Of a DNA stretch of 64,000 bases, positions 16,292 to 25,308 are shown piece after piece. A model generated the notes under the pieces. It did not search any database. It was given only the letters and a program-made list of their open reading frames with translations, and was not told the DNA's origin. Location: contig NZ_RHHP01000001.1 in the NCBI RefSeq assembly GCF_003710815.1, forward strand, positions 577,629 through 641,628. The letters run 5' to 3'. A program made the position numbers and the translations under genes. This DNA comes from Brevibacillus centrosporus (lineage in GTDB: Bacteria; Bacillota; Bacilli; Brevibacillales; Brevibacillaceae). Each line of letters begins with the position of its first letter. Position 1 is the stretch's first letter.

Positions 16292-19075
16292 TTATTCTCC
16301 AACGTGTGCGTAGTGCTCCTCCACAATGCCCGCGCAGCGTCCGCAGATCGTTGGCAGGGATGGGTTTACACCCACATCAAGCTTCACGACGCGGCAGCGC
16401 TCGCATTTGACACCACTTGCTGCAGATACCACAGCGGCAATGCCTTCCAGCTGTGCTGCTTCAGCTGGTGCTGCAGTTCCTTGTGGGTGCAGTTCCACAT
16501 CTGCCACGATGAACAGATCTGCCAGATCGTCCATCGCCGCCAAGGTTTTCGCCACTTCCTCTGTTTGTGGGTAGAGGGCGAGCTTTGCATCGACAGAGTT
16601 CCCAAACACTTTGTTGCGACGCGCTTCTTCCATTGCTTTCAGCACTTCATCTCGGACGTTAAGGAAAGCGTCCCATTTGCTTTCGTCGTCAGCAGAGAAG
16701 CTCAAATGCTTTTCATCCGCTTCTGGCATGTCTGTCAGCTGCACACTTTTCTCATCCACGCCTGGGACAAAGCCCCATACCTCATCTGCTGTATGCGGCA
16801 GCAGTGGTGCTACCAGCTTCACCAGATTCAACAGGCAATCGTACATCACTGTTTGCGCAGCGCGGCGTTTGAGGCTATCCGGCGCTTCTACGTAGAGACG
16901 ATCTTTACAAATGTCCAGATAGAAAGCGGACAGATCGATTACGCAGAAATTGCGAACGGAATGGAATACCGTATGGAACTGGTACTCGTCATAGGCTTTG
17001 CGTACGCGTTTGACCATTTTCGCTGCTTTTGCCAGAACATAGCGATCCAGTTCACCCAGCTGCTCATAAGCAACGCGGTCTTTTGCCGGATCAAATCCAT
17101 CCAGGTTTCCGAGCAGGAAGCGGAAGGTGTTGCGGATTTTACGGTAAACCTCTGCGATCTGGCTCAAAATCGCATCGGAAATACGTTGGTCAGCTTGATA
17201 GTCTACAGATGCGACCCACAGGCGCAAAATATCGGCACCCAGACTGTTGATGACTTCTTGTGGAACGATGGTGTTCCCCAGGGACTTGGACATTTTGCGT
17301 CCTTCTCCATCCAGGGTAAATCCGTGGCTCAGCACGCCTTTATACGGTGCAGTGCCAAATACCGCAACACTCGTGGAAAGCGAAGAGTTGAACCATCCCC
17401 GGTATTGGTCGGAGCCTTCCAGATACAGATCAGCAGGCCAGCTAATGCCGCGCTCTTTCAGGACAGATACGTGGCTGGAACCGGAGTCGAACCACACGTC
17501 CATGATGTCTGTTTCTTTGCGGAAGTCTTTGCAATCGCATTTTGTGCAAGACAGACCTTCTGGTACGAGCTCATTGGCTTCACGAGCAAACCAAACGGAA
17601 GAGCCTTCTTTGCGGAACAGGTCTGCAATATGATTGATCGTCGTATCGTTGATGATCGGCTCGTTGCAGGATTTGCAATAGAAGATCGGGATAGGAACTC
17701 CCCATACGCGTTGACGGGAGATGCACCAGTCTCCACGATCAGCGATCATGTTAGCCAGGCGGGTTTCACCCCAATGCGGAATCCACTTCACTTGCTTGAT
17801 CGCTTCCAGCATTTGCTCGCGGAAACCGTCGATGGACGCGAACCATTGCTCAGTCGCACGGTAGATCACCGGCTTTTTCGTGCGCCAGTCATGCGGATAA
17901 GAGTGAGTAAAGAAGCTGAGCTTGAGCAGAGCATTGTTTTCTTTCAGCTTTTCGGTGATCACTTTGTTCGCATCTTCGTAGAAGAGACCTTCAAAGCCCG
18001 GAGCTTCGCTGGTCATTTTTCCTTCATGGTCAACCGGGCAAAGCACGCCGAGGTTGTATTTTTGACCGACGTTAAAGTCGTCTTCCCCGTGTCCTGGAGC
18101 GGTATGAACGCAACCGGTACCCGCATCGAGCGTTACGTGCTCGCCCAAGATGAGTGGGGACGTACGGTCATAGATCGGATGCTGTGTCACGACACCTTCG
18201 AGGTCTTGGCCTTTGTGGGTGGAGAGCACTTCCACACTCTCCCACCCGATTTCCTTGCTCGCGTTTTCAATCAGCCCGCTCGCCACCAGGAATTTGCGGC
18301 CATCTGCTTTCACTACGCTGTACTCCAGCTCAGGGTGCAGCGTGATCGCCAGGTTTGCCGGAATGGTCCAAGGTGTAGTCGTCCAGATGACAACGCCTGT
18401 ATCTGAATCCAGATGACCTTTGCCATCCACTACCTGGAAGCTGACGTAGATGGAAGGAGAGCGTTTGTCTTTGTATTCAATCTCTGCATCTGCCAAAGCG
18501 GTCTCGGAAGAAGGAGACCAGTACACACAGCGCAGACCTTTGTAAATGTAGCCTTTTTTCGCCATTTCCCCAAACACGCGGATTTGGTTTGCTTCGTATT
18601 CAGGCAGCAGCGTTACATAAGGATTTTCCCAATCGCCGCGAATTCCCAGACGTTTGAACTGATCGCGCTGCTTGTTGATGTAAGACCAAGCATACTCTTC
18701 ACAGCGTTTGCGGAAGTCGTTTACTTCAATGCTGCGGCGATCCAGACCTTGTGCATTGACAATAGCCTGCTCGATTGGGAGTCCATGTGTATCCCAGCCT
18801 GGAATATACGGTGCATAAAAGCCCGCCATCGATTTGTAGCGAACGATAAAGTCTTTAAGGATTTTATTGAGCGCATGTCCAATATGGATATCCCCGTTTG
18901 CATATGGAGGGCCATCATGCAAAACAAAAGAAGGACGTCCAGCGGTACGTTCCTGTACAAGTTTGTAAATATCCATCTCTTCCCAGGCAGACTGCATTTG
19001 CGGCTCCCGGTTTGGCAAGTTGCCTCGCATCGGGAAGTCCGTTTTTGGCAGCGATAAGGTTTTGCTGAAATCCAT
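16292..19075 (-). CDS. ileS: Isoleucyl-tRNA synthetase
   Basis: Class I aminoacyl-tRNA synthetase of 927 residues that charges tRNA-Ile and edits valine. HIGH lies at 64-67 ([10 protein letters not shown]) and KMSKS ([10 protein letters not shown]) near 590. The bacterial C-terminal zinc finger is present ([10 protein letters not shown]...CGRCAG), showing the type 1, mupirocin-sensitive-like form found in Bacillus. The start [20 protein letters not shown] matches the family N-terminus; AAGGAG lies 11 bases upstream, and an in-frame GTG four codons earlier is too close to it. Expression is controlled by the Ile T-box at 19091-19381, from its own promoter directly behind divIVA. Confidence 0.98.
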   Translation of the reverse strand: MDFSKTLSLPKTDFPMRGNLPNREPQMQSAWEEMDIYKLVQERTAGRPSFVLHDGPPYANGDIHIGHALNKILKDFIVRYKSMAGFYAPYIPGWDTHGLPIEQAIVNAQGLDRRSIEVNDFRKRCEEYAWSYINKQRDQFKRLGIRGDWENPYVTLLPEYEANQIRVFGEMAKKGYIYKGLRCVYWSPSSETALADAEIEYKDKRSPSIYVSFQVVDGKGHLDSDTGVVIWTTTPWTIPANLAITLHPELEYSVVKADGRKFLVASGLIENASKEIGWESVEVLSTHKGQDLEGVVTQHPIYDRTSPLILGEHVTLDAGTGCVHTAPGHGEDDFNVGQKYNLGVLCPVDHEGKMTSEAPGFEGLFYEDANKVITEKLKENNALLKLSFFTHSYPHDWRTKKPVIYRATEQWFASIDGFREQMLEAIKQVKWIPHWGETRLANMIADRGDWCISRQRVWGVPIPIFYCKSCNEPIINDTTINHIADLFRKEGSSVWFAREANELVPEGLSCTKCDCKDFRKETDIMDVWFDSGSSHVSVLKERGISWPADLYLEGSDQYRGWFNSSLSTSVAVFGTAPYKGVLSHGFTLDGEGRKMSKSLGNTIVPQEVINSLGADILRLWVASVDYQADQRISDAILSQIAEVYRKIRNTFRFLLGNLDGFDPAKDRVAYEQLGELDRYVLAKAAKMVKRVRKAYDEYQFHTVFHSVRNFCVIDLSAFYLDICKDRLYVEAPDSLKRRAAQTVMYDCLLNLVKLVAPLLPHTADEVWGFVPGVDEKSVQLTDMPEADEKHLSFSADDESKWDAFLNVRDEVLKAMEEARRNKVFGNSVDAKLALYPQTEEVAKTLAAMDDLADLFIVADVELHPQGTAAPAEAAQLEGIAAVVSAASGVKCERCRVVKLDVGVNPSLPTICGRCAGIVEEHYAHVGE

Positions 19076-19090
19076 GGCTACATTCACTCC

Positions 19091-19143
19091 TTAAAAATAT
19101 AAAAAGCCTTCACTCATCCCCAAAAAAGGGACGAGAGAAGGCT
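19091..19143 (-). terminator. Terminator stem of the ileS T-box
   Basis: Minus strand: AGCCTTCTCTCGTCCC pairs with GGGGATGAGTGAAGGCT across a T-rich loop (stem 19105-19143), then TTTTTATATTTTT. It is mutually exclusive with the T-box antiterminator, because the 5' arm abuts the GGTACCACGG core. Confidence 0.88.
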
Positions 19144-19381
19144 CCCGTGGTACCACCCAGATTGAACGATCGTAATAAAAATCGTTCCACTTGTATCATT
19201 CGTAACGGGAATGACGCGCGCACTTACTCCCCTGCCTGTCATTTCCCTGGCAAGATTTCGGCTATTGAACTCCCGGGTGATTTTCTGTGGGTGCATCTCG
19301 TCAGGCTCTCACCTATCCCTGACTCGCTAGGCAGTGCAATGCTCACATACTCGTCCCGATCATCGTCGCTATCACTATGAC
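19091..19381 (-). promoter_or_regulatory. T-box riboswitch (isoleucine) in the ileS leader
   Basis: On the minus strand the conserved T-box core TGGGTGGTACCACGG lies at 19145-19159, followed by a terminator hairpin. Stem I features can be followed upstream: AGCGAG, a GGTGAGAGCC-type distal loop, CACCC and GGGAG, then GAAATC, where ATC (19254-19256) is the likely isoleucine specifier codon. Uncharged tRNA-Ile would stabilise the antiterminator and allow transcription of ileS. This accounts for nearly all of the 353-base gap between divIVA and ileS. Confidence 0.93.
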
Positions 19382-19394
19382 AAAGTTGTTTTTC

Positions 19395-19424
19395 ATTATA
19401 GTACCATCATCAACAGAACGTCAA
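19395..19424 (-). promoter_or_regulatory. Sigma-A promoter of ileS
   Basis: Minus strand TTGACG (19419-19424), an 18-base spacer and a perfect TATAAT (19395-19400). The -35 box starts five bases after the divIVA stop codon, so ileS is uncoupled from the ylm-divIVA transcript. Confidence 0.88.
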
Positions 19425-19428
19425 TGTT

Positions 19429-19914
19429 TTATTCAACAGCAACCGCTGAATCAGCTTGCTCGATATCATCCCATGCTCCGTTTTCCAGCATTTCCAGCTG
19501 TGCTTCCAGCAAAGTGCGAAAACGCATGCGGTAAACAGACGCACGTTTTTTCAATTCTTCGATTTCGATTGCGATTTTTCTAGACTTCGCCAAGGCTTCA
19601 TTTACGATCCTGTCCGCATTTTTCTCCGCTTCCTTCAGGATCAACTGTGCTTCCTTACGAGCATTCGACTTGACGTCTTCCGCTGTTTCTTGGGCCACCA
19701 GAATCGATTTGCTCAAGTTTTCTTCCAAGCTCTTATAATGATCCACACGCTCGTTGAGAATAGCGATGCGTTCTTCCATTTCTTTCTTTTCTTTAATCAG
19801 GAGTTCAAAATCCTTAATGACCTGATCCAAAAATTCATTTACTTCGTCAATGTTGTATCCGCGAAAGCCAGTACTGAATTCTTTATTGTGTATATCCAAC
19901 GGCGTTAAAGGCAC
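19429..19914 (-). CDS. divIVA: Cell-division site protein DivIVA
   Basis: Predicted 161-residue coiled-coil protein that binds negatively curved membranes at poles and septa and recruits division-site and sporulation factors. The opening PLTPLDIHNKEFSTGFRGYN, then IDEVNEFLDQVIKDFELL, is the conserved membrane-binding domain; the rest is a long coiled coil, with a short variable tail (AVAVE). The GTG at 19914 is taken as start because Bacillus DivIVA begins at the same PLTP, with a G-rich site upstream; 26 further codons are open but unsupported. It is the last gene of the ylm operon. A perfect Spo0A 7-mer lies 40 bases upstream. Confidence 0.93.
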   Translation of the reverse strand: MPLTPLDIHNKEFSTGFRGYNIDEVNEFLDQVIKDFELLIKEKKEMEERIAILNERVDHYKSLEENLSKSILVAQETAEDVKSNARKEAQLILKEAEKNADRIVNEALAKSRKIAIEIEELKKRASVYRMRFRTLLEAQLEMLENGAWDDIEQADSAVAVE

Positions 19915-19953
19915 ATGAACCCCCCACTTTTCCCGATAATCATAGCCATTCAT

Positions 19954-19960
19954 TTCGACA
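19954..19960 (-). promoter_or_regulatory. Possible Spo0A box before divIVA
   Basis: The minus strand contains TGTCGAA, the exact core of the 0A box, about 40 bases upstream of the divIVA start. A single 7-mer can occur by chance, but divIVA is, to my knowledge, in the Spo0A regulon of B. subtilis. Confidence 0.35.
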
Positions 19961-20013
19961 GGATCAGCTGTATATCCTGCCGTATTTTGCAAATTTTTGT
20001 GGTCTCCTACAGC

Positions 20014-20787
20014 TTATGTGACCAGTCCCACAATCATGCGAATCCTGCCGCTGCGTGTCGGGCCAGCTACTTCCAGTATTTTAAATCGCCCAAATCCTGC
20101 CATAGAGACCATATCGCCCGCCTTCAACGCATAGGATGGGTCCTCGAGGACTTTCCAATTCACTTTTACTTTTCCACCCCGGATGGGAACCAATGCTTTC
20201 GCTCGGGACAAATGGTGTACTTCCCCAATGATCGCATCCAGTCGCGGGGATGGAACCGTGATTGTTTTCTCGGTAAACCGCGGCGCAGGCGGTGTGAAGT
20301 CCTCCCAGGAGACTCGTTCAAACTGCACAGAGGTCCTGTGAATCTGTGTCACCTGTGCGCAAACGTAGTCAGCTACCTCTTCCGCGACAATCGCGTAGCT
20401 GCCTTCTGCATCTGTCAGCATGTCCCCGAACTTTTCCCGCTTCATTCCCGCATTGAGCAGCGCACCCATCACATCGCGATGCTCAAAGACGTGAAAGCGC
20501 TGATCCGCAACAATTCGCAGCAAGGTCAGACGATAGTCTTCCATCTCCACGGGCATGTAATCCGGGTGGATGATTACCCGCACCCTCTCTGCATCCTCAT
20601 AGCCGCCATGAGGTGTCACAGAGACATCCTGTACCTGCGAGGAGAGGCTTTGAAAGATTTGTACTTGCCTTGGATCCAGAAAATCAGTAAGGCGCATGGC
20701 CTGCTTCCGCTCTACCAGCGTCAGCATTTCCAGCGCCCGTTCTACAAAGGGACGTTCTTCTTTTCCAAAGTGATCAAATATACTCAT
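20014..20787 (-). CDS. ylmH: S4-domain RNA-binding protein YlmH
   Basis: Predicted 257-residue protein. An N-terminal region with HPDYMPVEMEDYRLTLLRIV and FGDML (about 75-125) is followed by a C-terminal S4 domain (about 180-250: SPRLDAIIGEVHHLSRAKAL... GDMVSMAGFGRFKI). YlmH binds the large ribosomal subunit; recent work on the Bacillus protein links it to ribosome-associated quality control. It sits in the conserved ylmC-divIVA operon between ylmG and divIVA. Only a weak GCGAGTGA site precedes the ATG, and transcription is clearly shared with neighbours. Confidence 0.92.
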   Translation of the reverse strand: MSIFDHFGKEERPFVERALEMLTLVERKQAMRLTDFLDPRQVQIFQSLSSQVQDVSVTPHGGYEDAERVRVIIHPDYMPVEMEDYRLTLLRIVADQRFHVFEHRDVMGALLNAGMKREKFGDMLTDAEGSYAIVAEEVADYVCAQVTQIHRTSVQFERVSWEDFTPPAPRFTEKTITVPSPRLDAIIGEVHHLSRAKALVPIRGGKVKVNWKVLEDPSYALKAGDMVSMAGFGRFKILEVAGPTRSGRIRMIVGLVT

Positions 20788-20813
20788 ACATTCACTCGCC
20801 TAAGCTATTTTAG

Positions 20814-21080
20814 TTAGTATGCAAGTTTTGTCAGGATCGAGAACAGTCCGTATGAAGCAAATCGCAAGGCGATCAAAGCCACAATCGGCGAAATGTCGAT
20901 GAATCCCAGTGAAGGAATAAAGCGACGGAATGGAGCCAAATAGGGTTCAACCAATCGCTCCAGAAGCTGTCCGATTCCTGTCTCGCGCATTTGCGGTACC
21001 CAGGACATCAGGATGTACGCAATAATCATGTATTGATAAACCGTGAAAGCAAAATCCAAAATCGTCAGAAGGTAACCCAT
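20814..21080 (-). CDS. ylmG: YggT-family membrane protein YlmG
   Basis: Predicted 88-residue membrane protein with two hydrophobic helices (about 2-24 and 60-85) and the family motif SWVPQMRETGIGQLLERLVE... PYLAPFRRFIPS between them. YggT/YlmG proteins are implicated in membrane organisation near division sites; the molecular role is not established. It lies 29 bases after sepF and starts with AAGGGTGAGG upstream. Confidence 0.93.
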   Translation of the reverse strand: MGYLLTILDFAFTVYQYMIIAYILMSWVPQMRETGIGQLLERLVEPYLAPFRRFIPSLGFIDISPIVALIALRFASYGLFSILTKLAY

Positions 21081-21109
21081 TCCCTCACCCTTTTTATCGT
21101 CGTTGGTTC

Positions 21110-21529
21110 CTATTCTTCCATTACGCTGGAAATTGTACCCTGGATGTCTACATGGTCAGGCGTGCAAACAAAAATGGTATCTCCCACTTTTTGAATATCG
21201 CCGTTCAGCGCGTAGACCGTTCCACTTAAAAAGTCAATAATCCGTTTCGCTTGATCCTTTTCCACGCGGTGCAAATTCACCACGACAGGTCTGCGATGCC
21301 GAAGATTATCTGCGATGTCTTGTGCATCACTGTAGTGACGAGGCTCACAGAGGATCAAACGAATGCCCTCCTTTTCCCGTGCTTGAAAAGGAACCACGTT
21401 GTTCGCTCTGCTGGCAAGTTGCCGCTTATTGGAAGAATCGTGTTCCTCCTGTTCTTCTTCGATTGTTTCTTCGACGTACTCTTCGTTTTCCAATCCCAGG
21501 AACCCCATCAGCTTGTTCATTACACCCAT
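21110..21529 (-). CDS. sepF: Cell-division protein SepF
   Basis: Predicted 139-residue protein. A short amphipathic N-terminus (MNKLMGFLGLENEEY) binds membranes, an acidic linker follows (VEETIEEEQEEHD), and the C-terminal domain (about 60-135: IRLILCEPRHYSDAQDIADN, HRRPVVVNLHRVEKDQAKRI) forms the rings that bind the FtsZ tail and align the Z-ring. The start at 21529 has GAGAGGAGG upstream; an ATG three codons later is an alternative, and the open extension to 21775 covers ylmE sequence and is not real. The FtsZ C-terminal peptide it binds is intact in this window. Confidence 0.93.
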   Translation of the reverse strand: MGVMNKLMGFLGLENEEYVEETIEEEQEEHDSSNKRQLASRANNVVPFQAREKEGIRLILCEPRHYSDAQDIADNLRHRRPVVVNLHRVEKDQAKRIIDFLSGTVYALNGDIQKVGDTIFVCTPDHVDIQGTISSVMEE

Positions 21530-21584
21530 GCCCTTTACTCCTCCTCTCTGCGCTGTTACCCAAATCGCAAGGCTGGTTTCCGAT

Positions 21585-22280
21585 TTATGGCTTGACCAGT
21601 ACGGAACCCAGTCGAATATATGTAGCCCCTTCTTCAATTGCCACTTCAAAATCACTTGACATGCCCATGGATAGCTCTTCCACGTGTGCGTGAGGGAATG
21701 CCCATTCATTGATGCGATCTTTCCACTCATAGAGACCACGGAAAACAGGTCGTGCGTCTTCCGTATTTTCGACAACAGGCGCCATGGTCATTAATCCAAT
21801 GATCTTTATATGTCTCATATTACTGGTTTCGCGTAAAAAAGCCAATACATCATTGGGACTAAGCCCAAATTTTGTCTCTTCACCCGAAATATTCAGCTGT
21901 AAAAAGCAAAATACGACTTGATTCAACGCTTCTCCGCGTTTATTCAGCTCTTCTGCCAAGGATAGACGATCCAAAGAGTGGATATACGGAAAACGTCCTA
22001 CGACTTCTTTCGCTTTGTTCGTTTGCAAATGACCGATGAAATGCCAGGTGCCACGATCCCCATACTGCTCGTACTTCGGTACCCCATCCTGAACGCGATT
22101 TTCCCCGATATGCTCGATTCCCGCATCAAGCAACTCACGGATAGCTTCGGCATCGACGTATTTGGTGACCGCGATGATCTTCACTTCTTCCCTCTTCCGG
22201 TTCGCTCTTTCACACGCAGCTTGAATTCTTTCTTCGATTGACTGCATGCGTTGTTTTAGCAATTCCATATCCATACTCAT
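21585..22280 (-). CDS. ylmE: YggS-family pyridoxal-phosphate protein YlmE
   Basis: Predicted 231-residue single-domain TIM-barrel protein that binds pyridoxal phosphate. The PLP lysine lies in IIAVTKYVDAEAI (about residue 40), followed by the family motifs HIGENRVQDG, WHFIGHLQTNKAK and GLMTMAP, and GMSSDFEVAIEEGATYIRLG near the end. Proteins of this family keep vitamin B6 and amino-acid pools in balance, with no catalytic activity known. The ATG overlaps the ylmD stop by four bases, so the two are translationally coupled. Confidence 0.94.
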   Translation of the reverse strand: MSMDMELLKQRMQSIEERIQAACERANRKREEVKIIAVTKYVDAEAIRELLDAGIEHIGENRVQDGVPKYEQYGDRGTWHFIGHLQTNKAKEVVGRFPYIHSLDRLSLAEELNKRGEALNQVVFCFLQLNISGEETKFGLSPNDVLAFLRETSNMRHIKIIGLMTMAPVVENTEDARPVFRGLYEWKDRINEWAFPHAHVEELSMGMSSDFEVAIEEGATYIRLGSVLVKP

Positions 22281-23125
22281 GACGTACTCCCTTCTCCCTT
22301 CATGCTTTTCCAGCCGATAAACGAGGCCATCCGCCCTGTCGTTCCCGCTACTGGCGCTTCCTTGCGGTGTGAGAAAAACAGATCAGTACGGCAGCTTGTA
22401 CACCAATCCGTTGCTGCGATATTCGTAGAGGAAACGCCGGCCTCCAGCAGGATTTCCGTATTCAGCTTGCGCAAATCAAGCATATAGCGTCCGTTTTCAG
22501 ACGGTGAGACTGATCCTTCCCACTGCGACGTGCTTTCACGGACACGCTCCATGATTCTTTCATCCACCTCATAGCAGCAGCCGCCAATGGATGGTCCGAT
22601 CGCAACCAGCAGGTCCTCACGTTTGGTCTGATACTGTTTTTCCAGCGCCTTCACCATTTCCTCGGCAATACGTCCAACCGTTCCCTTCCAGCCTGCGTGA
22701 GCCAGCCCAATCGCTCCAGATGCAGGGTCAAGGAAAAACAACGGCACGCAATCCGCATAGAAGGAAGCCAACAGCACCTCTGTCTTTTCCGTGTACAGTC
22801 CATCCGTAGCCTGGATCACATTGTCGAGACTCTCTCTGCCTGCTCCTGCGGCCGTTACTTCGCAAACACGATTTCCATGTACTTGATCCGCGCAGGTCCA
22901 GGTCTCGAAAGGAAGCTCAAGCTGTTCGGCGAGCATCTGCCGGTTTGCTACCACATGGGCAGACTCATCTCCTACATGTAAACCCATATTAAAAGATCCA
23001 TACGGTTGTTCACTTACCCCGCCCGTGCGAATCGTAAACCCCGCCACTAAACCGGGAAAGCGTTTTTCCCATTCCTGTAGATGCAACAACGGCTTTTCTC
23101 CAGCCATGACAAACGGTTCTCTCAT
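22277..23125 (-). CDS. ylmD: Peptidoglycan editing factor / purine nucleoside phosphorylase YlmD
   Basis: Predicted 282-residue protein of the YfiH/PgeF family (formerly called multicopper polyphenol oxidase or laccase). Metal-site motifs are present: FNMGLHVGDE, WTCADQVHGN, ASFYADCVPLFF, GLAHAGWKGT, GPSIGGCCYEV and FSHRKE. Family members act on adenosine/inosine and have been linked to peptidoglycan fidelity. The ATG at 23125 has GGAAGGTGA upstream; the open frame extends to 23209 across the hairpin repeat and is not used. The intergenic gap to ylmC contains a perfect inverted repeat (23165-23193). Confidence 0.9.
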   Translation of the reverse strand: MREPFVMAGEKPLLHLQEWEKRFPGLVAGFTIRTGGVSEQPYGSFNMGLHVGDESAHVVANRQMLAEQLELPFETWTCADQVHGNRVCEVTAAGAGRESLDNVIQATDGLYTEKTEVLLASFYADCVPLFFLDPASGAIGLAHAGWKGTVGRIAEEMVKALEKQYQTKREDLLVAIGPSIGGCCYEVDERIMERVRESTSQWEGSVSPSENGRYMLDLRKLNTEILLEAGVSSTNIAATDWCTSCRTDLFFSHRKEAPVAGTTGRMASFIGWKSMKGEGSTS

Positions 23126-23160
23126 GCTGTCACCTTCCTCATATGGCTTATCATACCATA

Positions 23161-23197
23161 AAACTTGACTCCGCCAAGGCTTGGCGGAGTCAAAGTC
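23161..23197. repeat. Dispersed hairpin repeat, copy 1
   Basis: Two perfect 14-bp arms TTGACTCCGCCAAG (23165-23178) and CTTGGCGGAGTCAA (23180-23193) separated by one base. It shares AAACTTG-CTCCGCCAA with copies at 26458 and 58208 but lacks their TTAGTTGC..TTATACT tail. It lies between ylmC and ylmD on the same strand and could attenuate transcription, though T residues after it are few. Confidence 0.75.
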
Positions 23198-23217
23198 ATG
23201 CCTATACACGCTTCCCT

Positions 23218-23502
23218 TTATTCCCTGAAATCCTCTCCACCTGAGGTTCTCGTATCTACTCGGAGCGTTTCTTCTACCCGCACGAGTACAACATCTTTAC
23301 CGATTTTGACAATATTTCGCCATGGTATCACGAAATCGTTCCCCGATGAAAAAAAGCCTAGAAATTTACCCGGTCCCGGTACGACAATGGCCTCTACCCG
23401 TCCATGGCGCAAGTCAATTTCCAGATCGGAAATTTGCCCAAGCCGCTTCCCGTCCAAAATATTGACTACTTCTTTGGTCTGGAAGTCAGAGATTTTTACC
23501 AT
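23218..23502 (-). CDS. ylmC: PRC-barrel protein YlmC/YmxH
   Basis: Predicted 94-residue protein. The opening MVKISDFQTKEVVNILDGKR, then LGQISDLEIDLRHGRVEAIV, is a PRC-barrel, the beta-barrel also found in RimM. The family (YlmC/YmxH) is tied to sporulation by gene order; the function is not known. It lies directly downstream of sigG, separated by a terminator, and may have its own sporulation promoter at 23534-23563. Start: ATG with GTGAGGGAG upstream. Confidence 0.92.
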   Translation of the reverse strand: MVKISDFQTKEVVNILDGKRLGQISDLEIDLRHGRVEAIVVPGPGKFLGFFSSGNDFVIPWRNIVKIGKDVVLVRVEETLRVDTRTSGGEDFRE

Positions 23503-23533
23503 TCTCCCTCACCCACTTTTGATTCCGTTACTT

Positions 23534-23563
23534 GTAGTATATGAGTGGAGACGGGAATATGTC
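23534..23563 (-). promoter_or_regulatory. Possible sigma-E promoter of ylmC
   Basis: The minus strand has GACATATT (23556-23563), a perfect sigma-E -35 box, then TATACTAC (23534-23541) after 14 bases, which fits the -10 consensus CATACAMT only in part. Confidence 0.3.
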
Positions 23564-23602
23564 CTCTCTCTTCTGAAATCCTGTCGATTCGGTGTGCAAA
23601 TG

Positions 23603-23639
23603 AAAAAAAACCCGAGCAGACGACATGCGCCTCCGGGTT
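23603..23639 (-). terminator. Terminator of sigG
   Basis: Minus strand: stem AACCCG / CGGGTT with further pairs inside, followed by eight T. It starts about 20 bases after the sigG stop. Confidence 0.82.
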
Positions 23640-23657
23640 TCCTATATAAGATTGGCA

Positions 23658-24437
23658 TTACGATTGCACGTGTTTTTGCATATGGGCGATTGCTGCTTTC
23701 TCCAGTCGAGACACCTGCGCTTGCGAGATCCCGATTTCCTCGGCCACTTCCATCTGGGTTTTTCCCTCGTAGAAGCGCATCGACAAAATCATCTTTTCCC
23801 TGTCACCCAAACGCTGCATGCCTTCCCGCAAAGCGATCTCTTCTACCCACGTCACGTCCTTGTTCTTTTCGTCGCTGATTTGATCCATGACGTAGATCGG
23901 GTCCCCACCGTCCTGATAAATCGGTTCGAACAAGGAAACAGGATCCTGAATCGCATCGAGAGCGAACACGACATCTTCCTTCGCTACGTTTAATTCCTGA
24001 GAGATTTCTGTGATGGTGGGCTCCCGCGAATGTTTGTTGGTCAGATTGTCGCGTACCTGCAGTGCCTTGTAAGCAATATCGCGCAAGGATCTGGACACGC
24101 GAATCGGATTGTTGTCCCGCAAATAGCGCCGGATCTCCCCAATGATCATCGGCACAGCGTACGTAGAAAACTTCACGTTTTGCCCAAGATCAAAGTTGTC
24201 AATGGCCTTCATCAATCCGATGCAGCCTACCTGGAACAGATCGTCAACGTACTCTCCGCGGTTGTTGAAGCGCTGGATGACACTTAGAACCAGCCGCAGA
24301 TTGCCATTGACCAGCTTTTCACGGGCTGCCAACTCGCCGCTCTGTAGGCGCTCGAACAGCTCTCTCATCTCTTTGTTGGTCAGCACAGGAAGCTTGGAGG
24401 TATCTACCCCGCATATCTCTACCTTATTGCGCGTCAC
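23658..24437 (-). CDS. sigG: Forespore sigma factor SigG
   Basis: RNA polymerase sigma factor of 259 residues that runs late forespore transcription. All regions of the sigma-70 family are present: region 2 (FQVGCIGLMKAIDNFDLGQN, KFSTYAVPMIIGEIRRYLRD), region 3 (SREPTITEISQELN) and region 4 (GKTQMEVAEEIGISQAQVSR). The start GTG at 24437 (VTRNKVEICGVDTSKLPVLT) matches Bacillus SigG and has GAGGAGGG upstream; the upstream open stretch is not conserved. It follows sigE after 146 bases with a forespore-type promoter, as in B. subtilis. Confidence 0.97.
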   Translation of the reverse strand: MTRNKVEICGVDTSKLPVLTNKEMRELFERLQSGELAAREKLVNGNLRLVLSVIQRFNNRGEYVDDLFQVGCIGLMKAIDNFDLGQNVKFSTYAVPMIIGEIRRYLRDNNPIRVSRSLRDIAYKALQVRDNLTNKHSREPTITEISQELNVAKEDVVFALDAIQDPVSLFEPIYQDGGDPIYVMDQISDEKNKDVTWVEEIALREGMQRLGDREKMILSMRFYEGKTQMEVAEEIGISQAQVSRLEKAAIAHMQKHVQS

Positions 24438-24552
24438 GTCTTTCCCTCCTCGAAGCAAGAAAAAAGTCCCTAACCCGGTTGTCTTGAAAGGCCGCGTACT
24501 GACGCGTAGCCGATCAGACAGTAGCAAAAGCTACCTCTGTTTCGGTTTAGGA

Positions 24553-24582
24553 ACAGTATCTCCCTCGACTGGGAAAATATGC
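24553..24582 (-). promoter_or_regulatory. Possible forespore (sigma-F/G) promoter of sigG
   Basis: On the minus strand GCATA (24578-24582) is followed by GGAGATACTG, which agrees with the sigma-F -10 consensus at nine of ten positions but with a 14-base rather than 16-base spacer. It lies directly after the sigE stop, about 120 bases before sigG. Confidence 0.42.
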
Positions 24583-24583
24583 G

Positions 24584-25306
24584 TTAGACCATCTTGTTGA
24601 ATTCTTTTCGCAACCGTTTTATAATTCGCTTTTCCAACCGGGAAATATAAGACTGCGAGATCCCCAATAGATCCGCGACATCCTTCTGCGTCTTCTCTTC
24701 TTCCCCTGCTAGCCCAAAGCGCAGCTCCATAATAATTCGTTCGCGCTCGGATAGCTTATCGAGTGCCTTTTTCAGGAGCTTGCGGTCGACCTGGTCCTCG
24801 ATGTTTTTATAAATCGTGTCATTCTCAGTCCCCAATACATCGGAGAGCAAAAGCTCATTGCCATCCCAATCGATGTTGAGTGGCTCGTCAAACGACACCT
24901 CGGAACGGATTTTATTATTCCGGCGCAAATACATCAAAATTTCGTTTTCGATACAGCGTGATGCATACGTCGCCAGCTTGATATTTTTGTCTGGATCAAA
25001 GGTATTCACCGCTTTAATCAAACCAATCGTACCGATGCTGACCAAGTCCTCGATATTGATTCCTGTGTTTTCAAACTTGCGTGCGATGTAGACAACCAGA
25101 CGCAGGTTTCTCTCGATCAGCATTCCCCGCACAGCTGGATCCCCTGAAGGAAGACGTCCTAGCAAGATCTCCTCTTCTTCCCTGGTCAATGGTGGAGGCA
25201 AGGCTTCACTCCCGCCGATGTAATAGACTTCTTCAGCGCGTGCTCCAATCCATAGCAAAAAACGATACCAGGTCAATTGTAGTTGCAGGCGAAGTTTTAC
25301 GTACAT
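24584..25306 (-). CDS. sigE: Mother-cell sigma factor pro-SigE
   Basis: Sigma factor of 240 residues that directs early mother-cell transcription. It is made as an inactive precursor: the basic, amphipathic leader ([20 protein letters not shown]) ends before [14 protein letters not shown], where SpoIIGA cleaves (about residue 27-30). Regions 2 ([19 protein letters not shown]) and 4 ([20 protein letters not shown]) are nearly identical to Bacillus SigE. The ATG is two bases after the spoIIGA stop and its AGGAGG site lies in the end of spoIIGA, so protease and substrate are made together. Confidence 0.98.
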   Translation of the reverse strand: MYVKLRLQLQLTWYRFLLWIGARAEEVYYIGGSEALPPPLTREEEEILLGRLPSGDPAVRGMLIERNLRLVVYIARKFENTGINIEDLVSIGTIGLIKAVNTFDPDKNIKLATYASRCIENEILMYLRRNNKIRSEVSFDEPLNIDWDGNELLLSDVLGTENDTIYKNIEDQVDRKLLKKALDKLSERERIIMELRFGLAGEEEKTQKDVADLLGISQSYISRLEKRIIKRLRKEFNKMV

Positions 25307-25308
25307 GA

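Noticed and set aside
23126..23217. Inverted repeat between ylmC and ylmD as a plain terminator
   Set aside because: The hairpin is strong but the following T tract is short and interrupted, and it belongs to the dispersed family.
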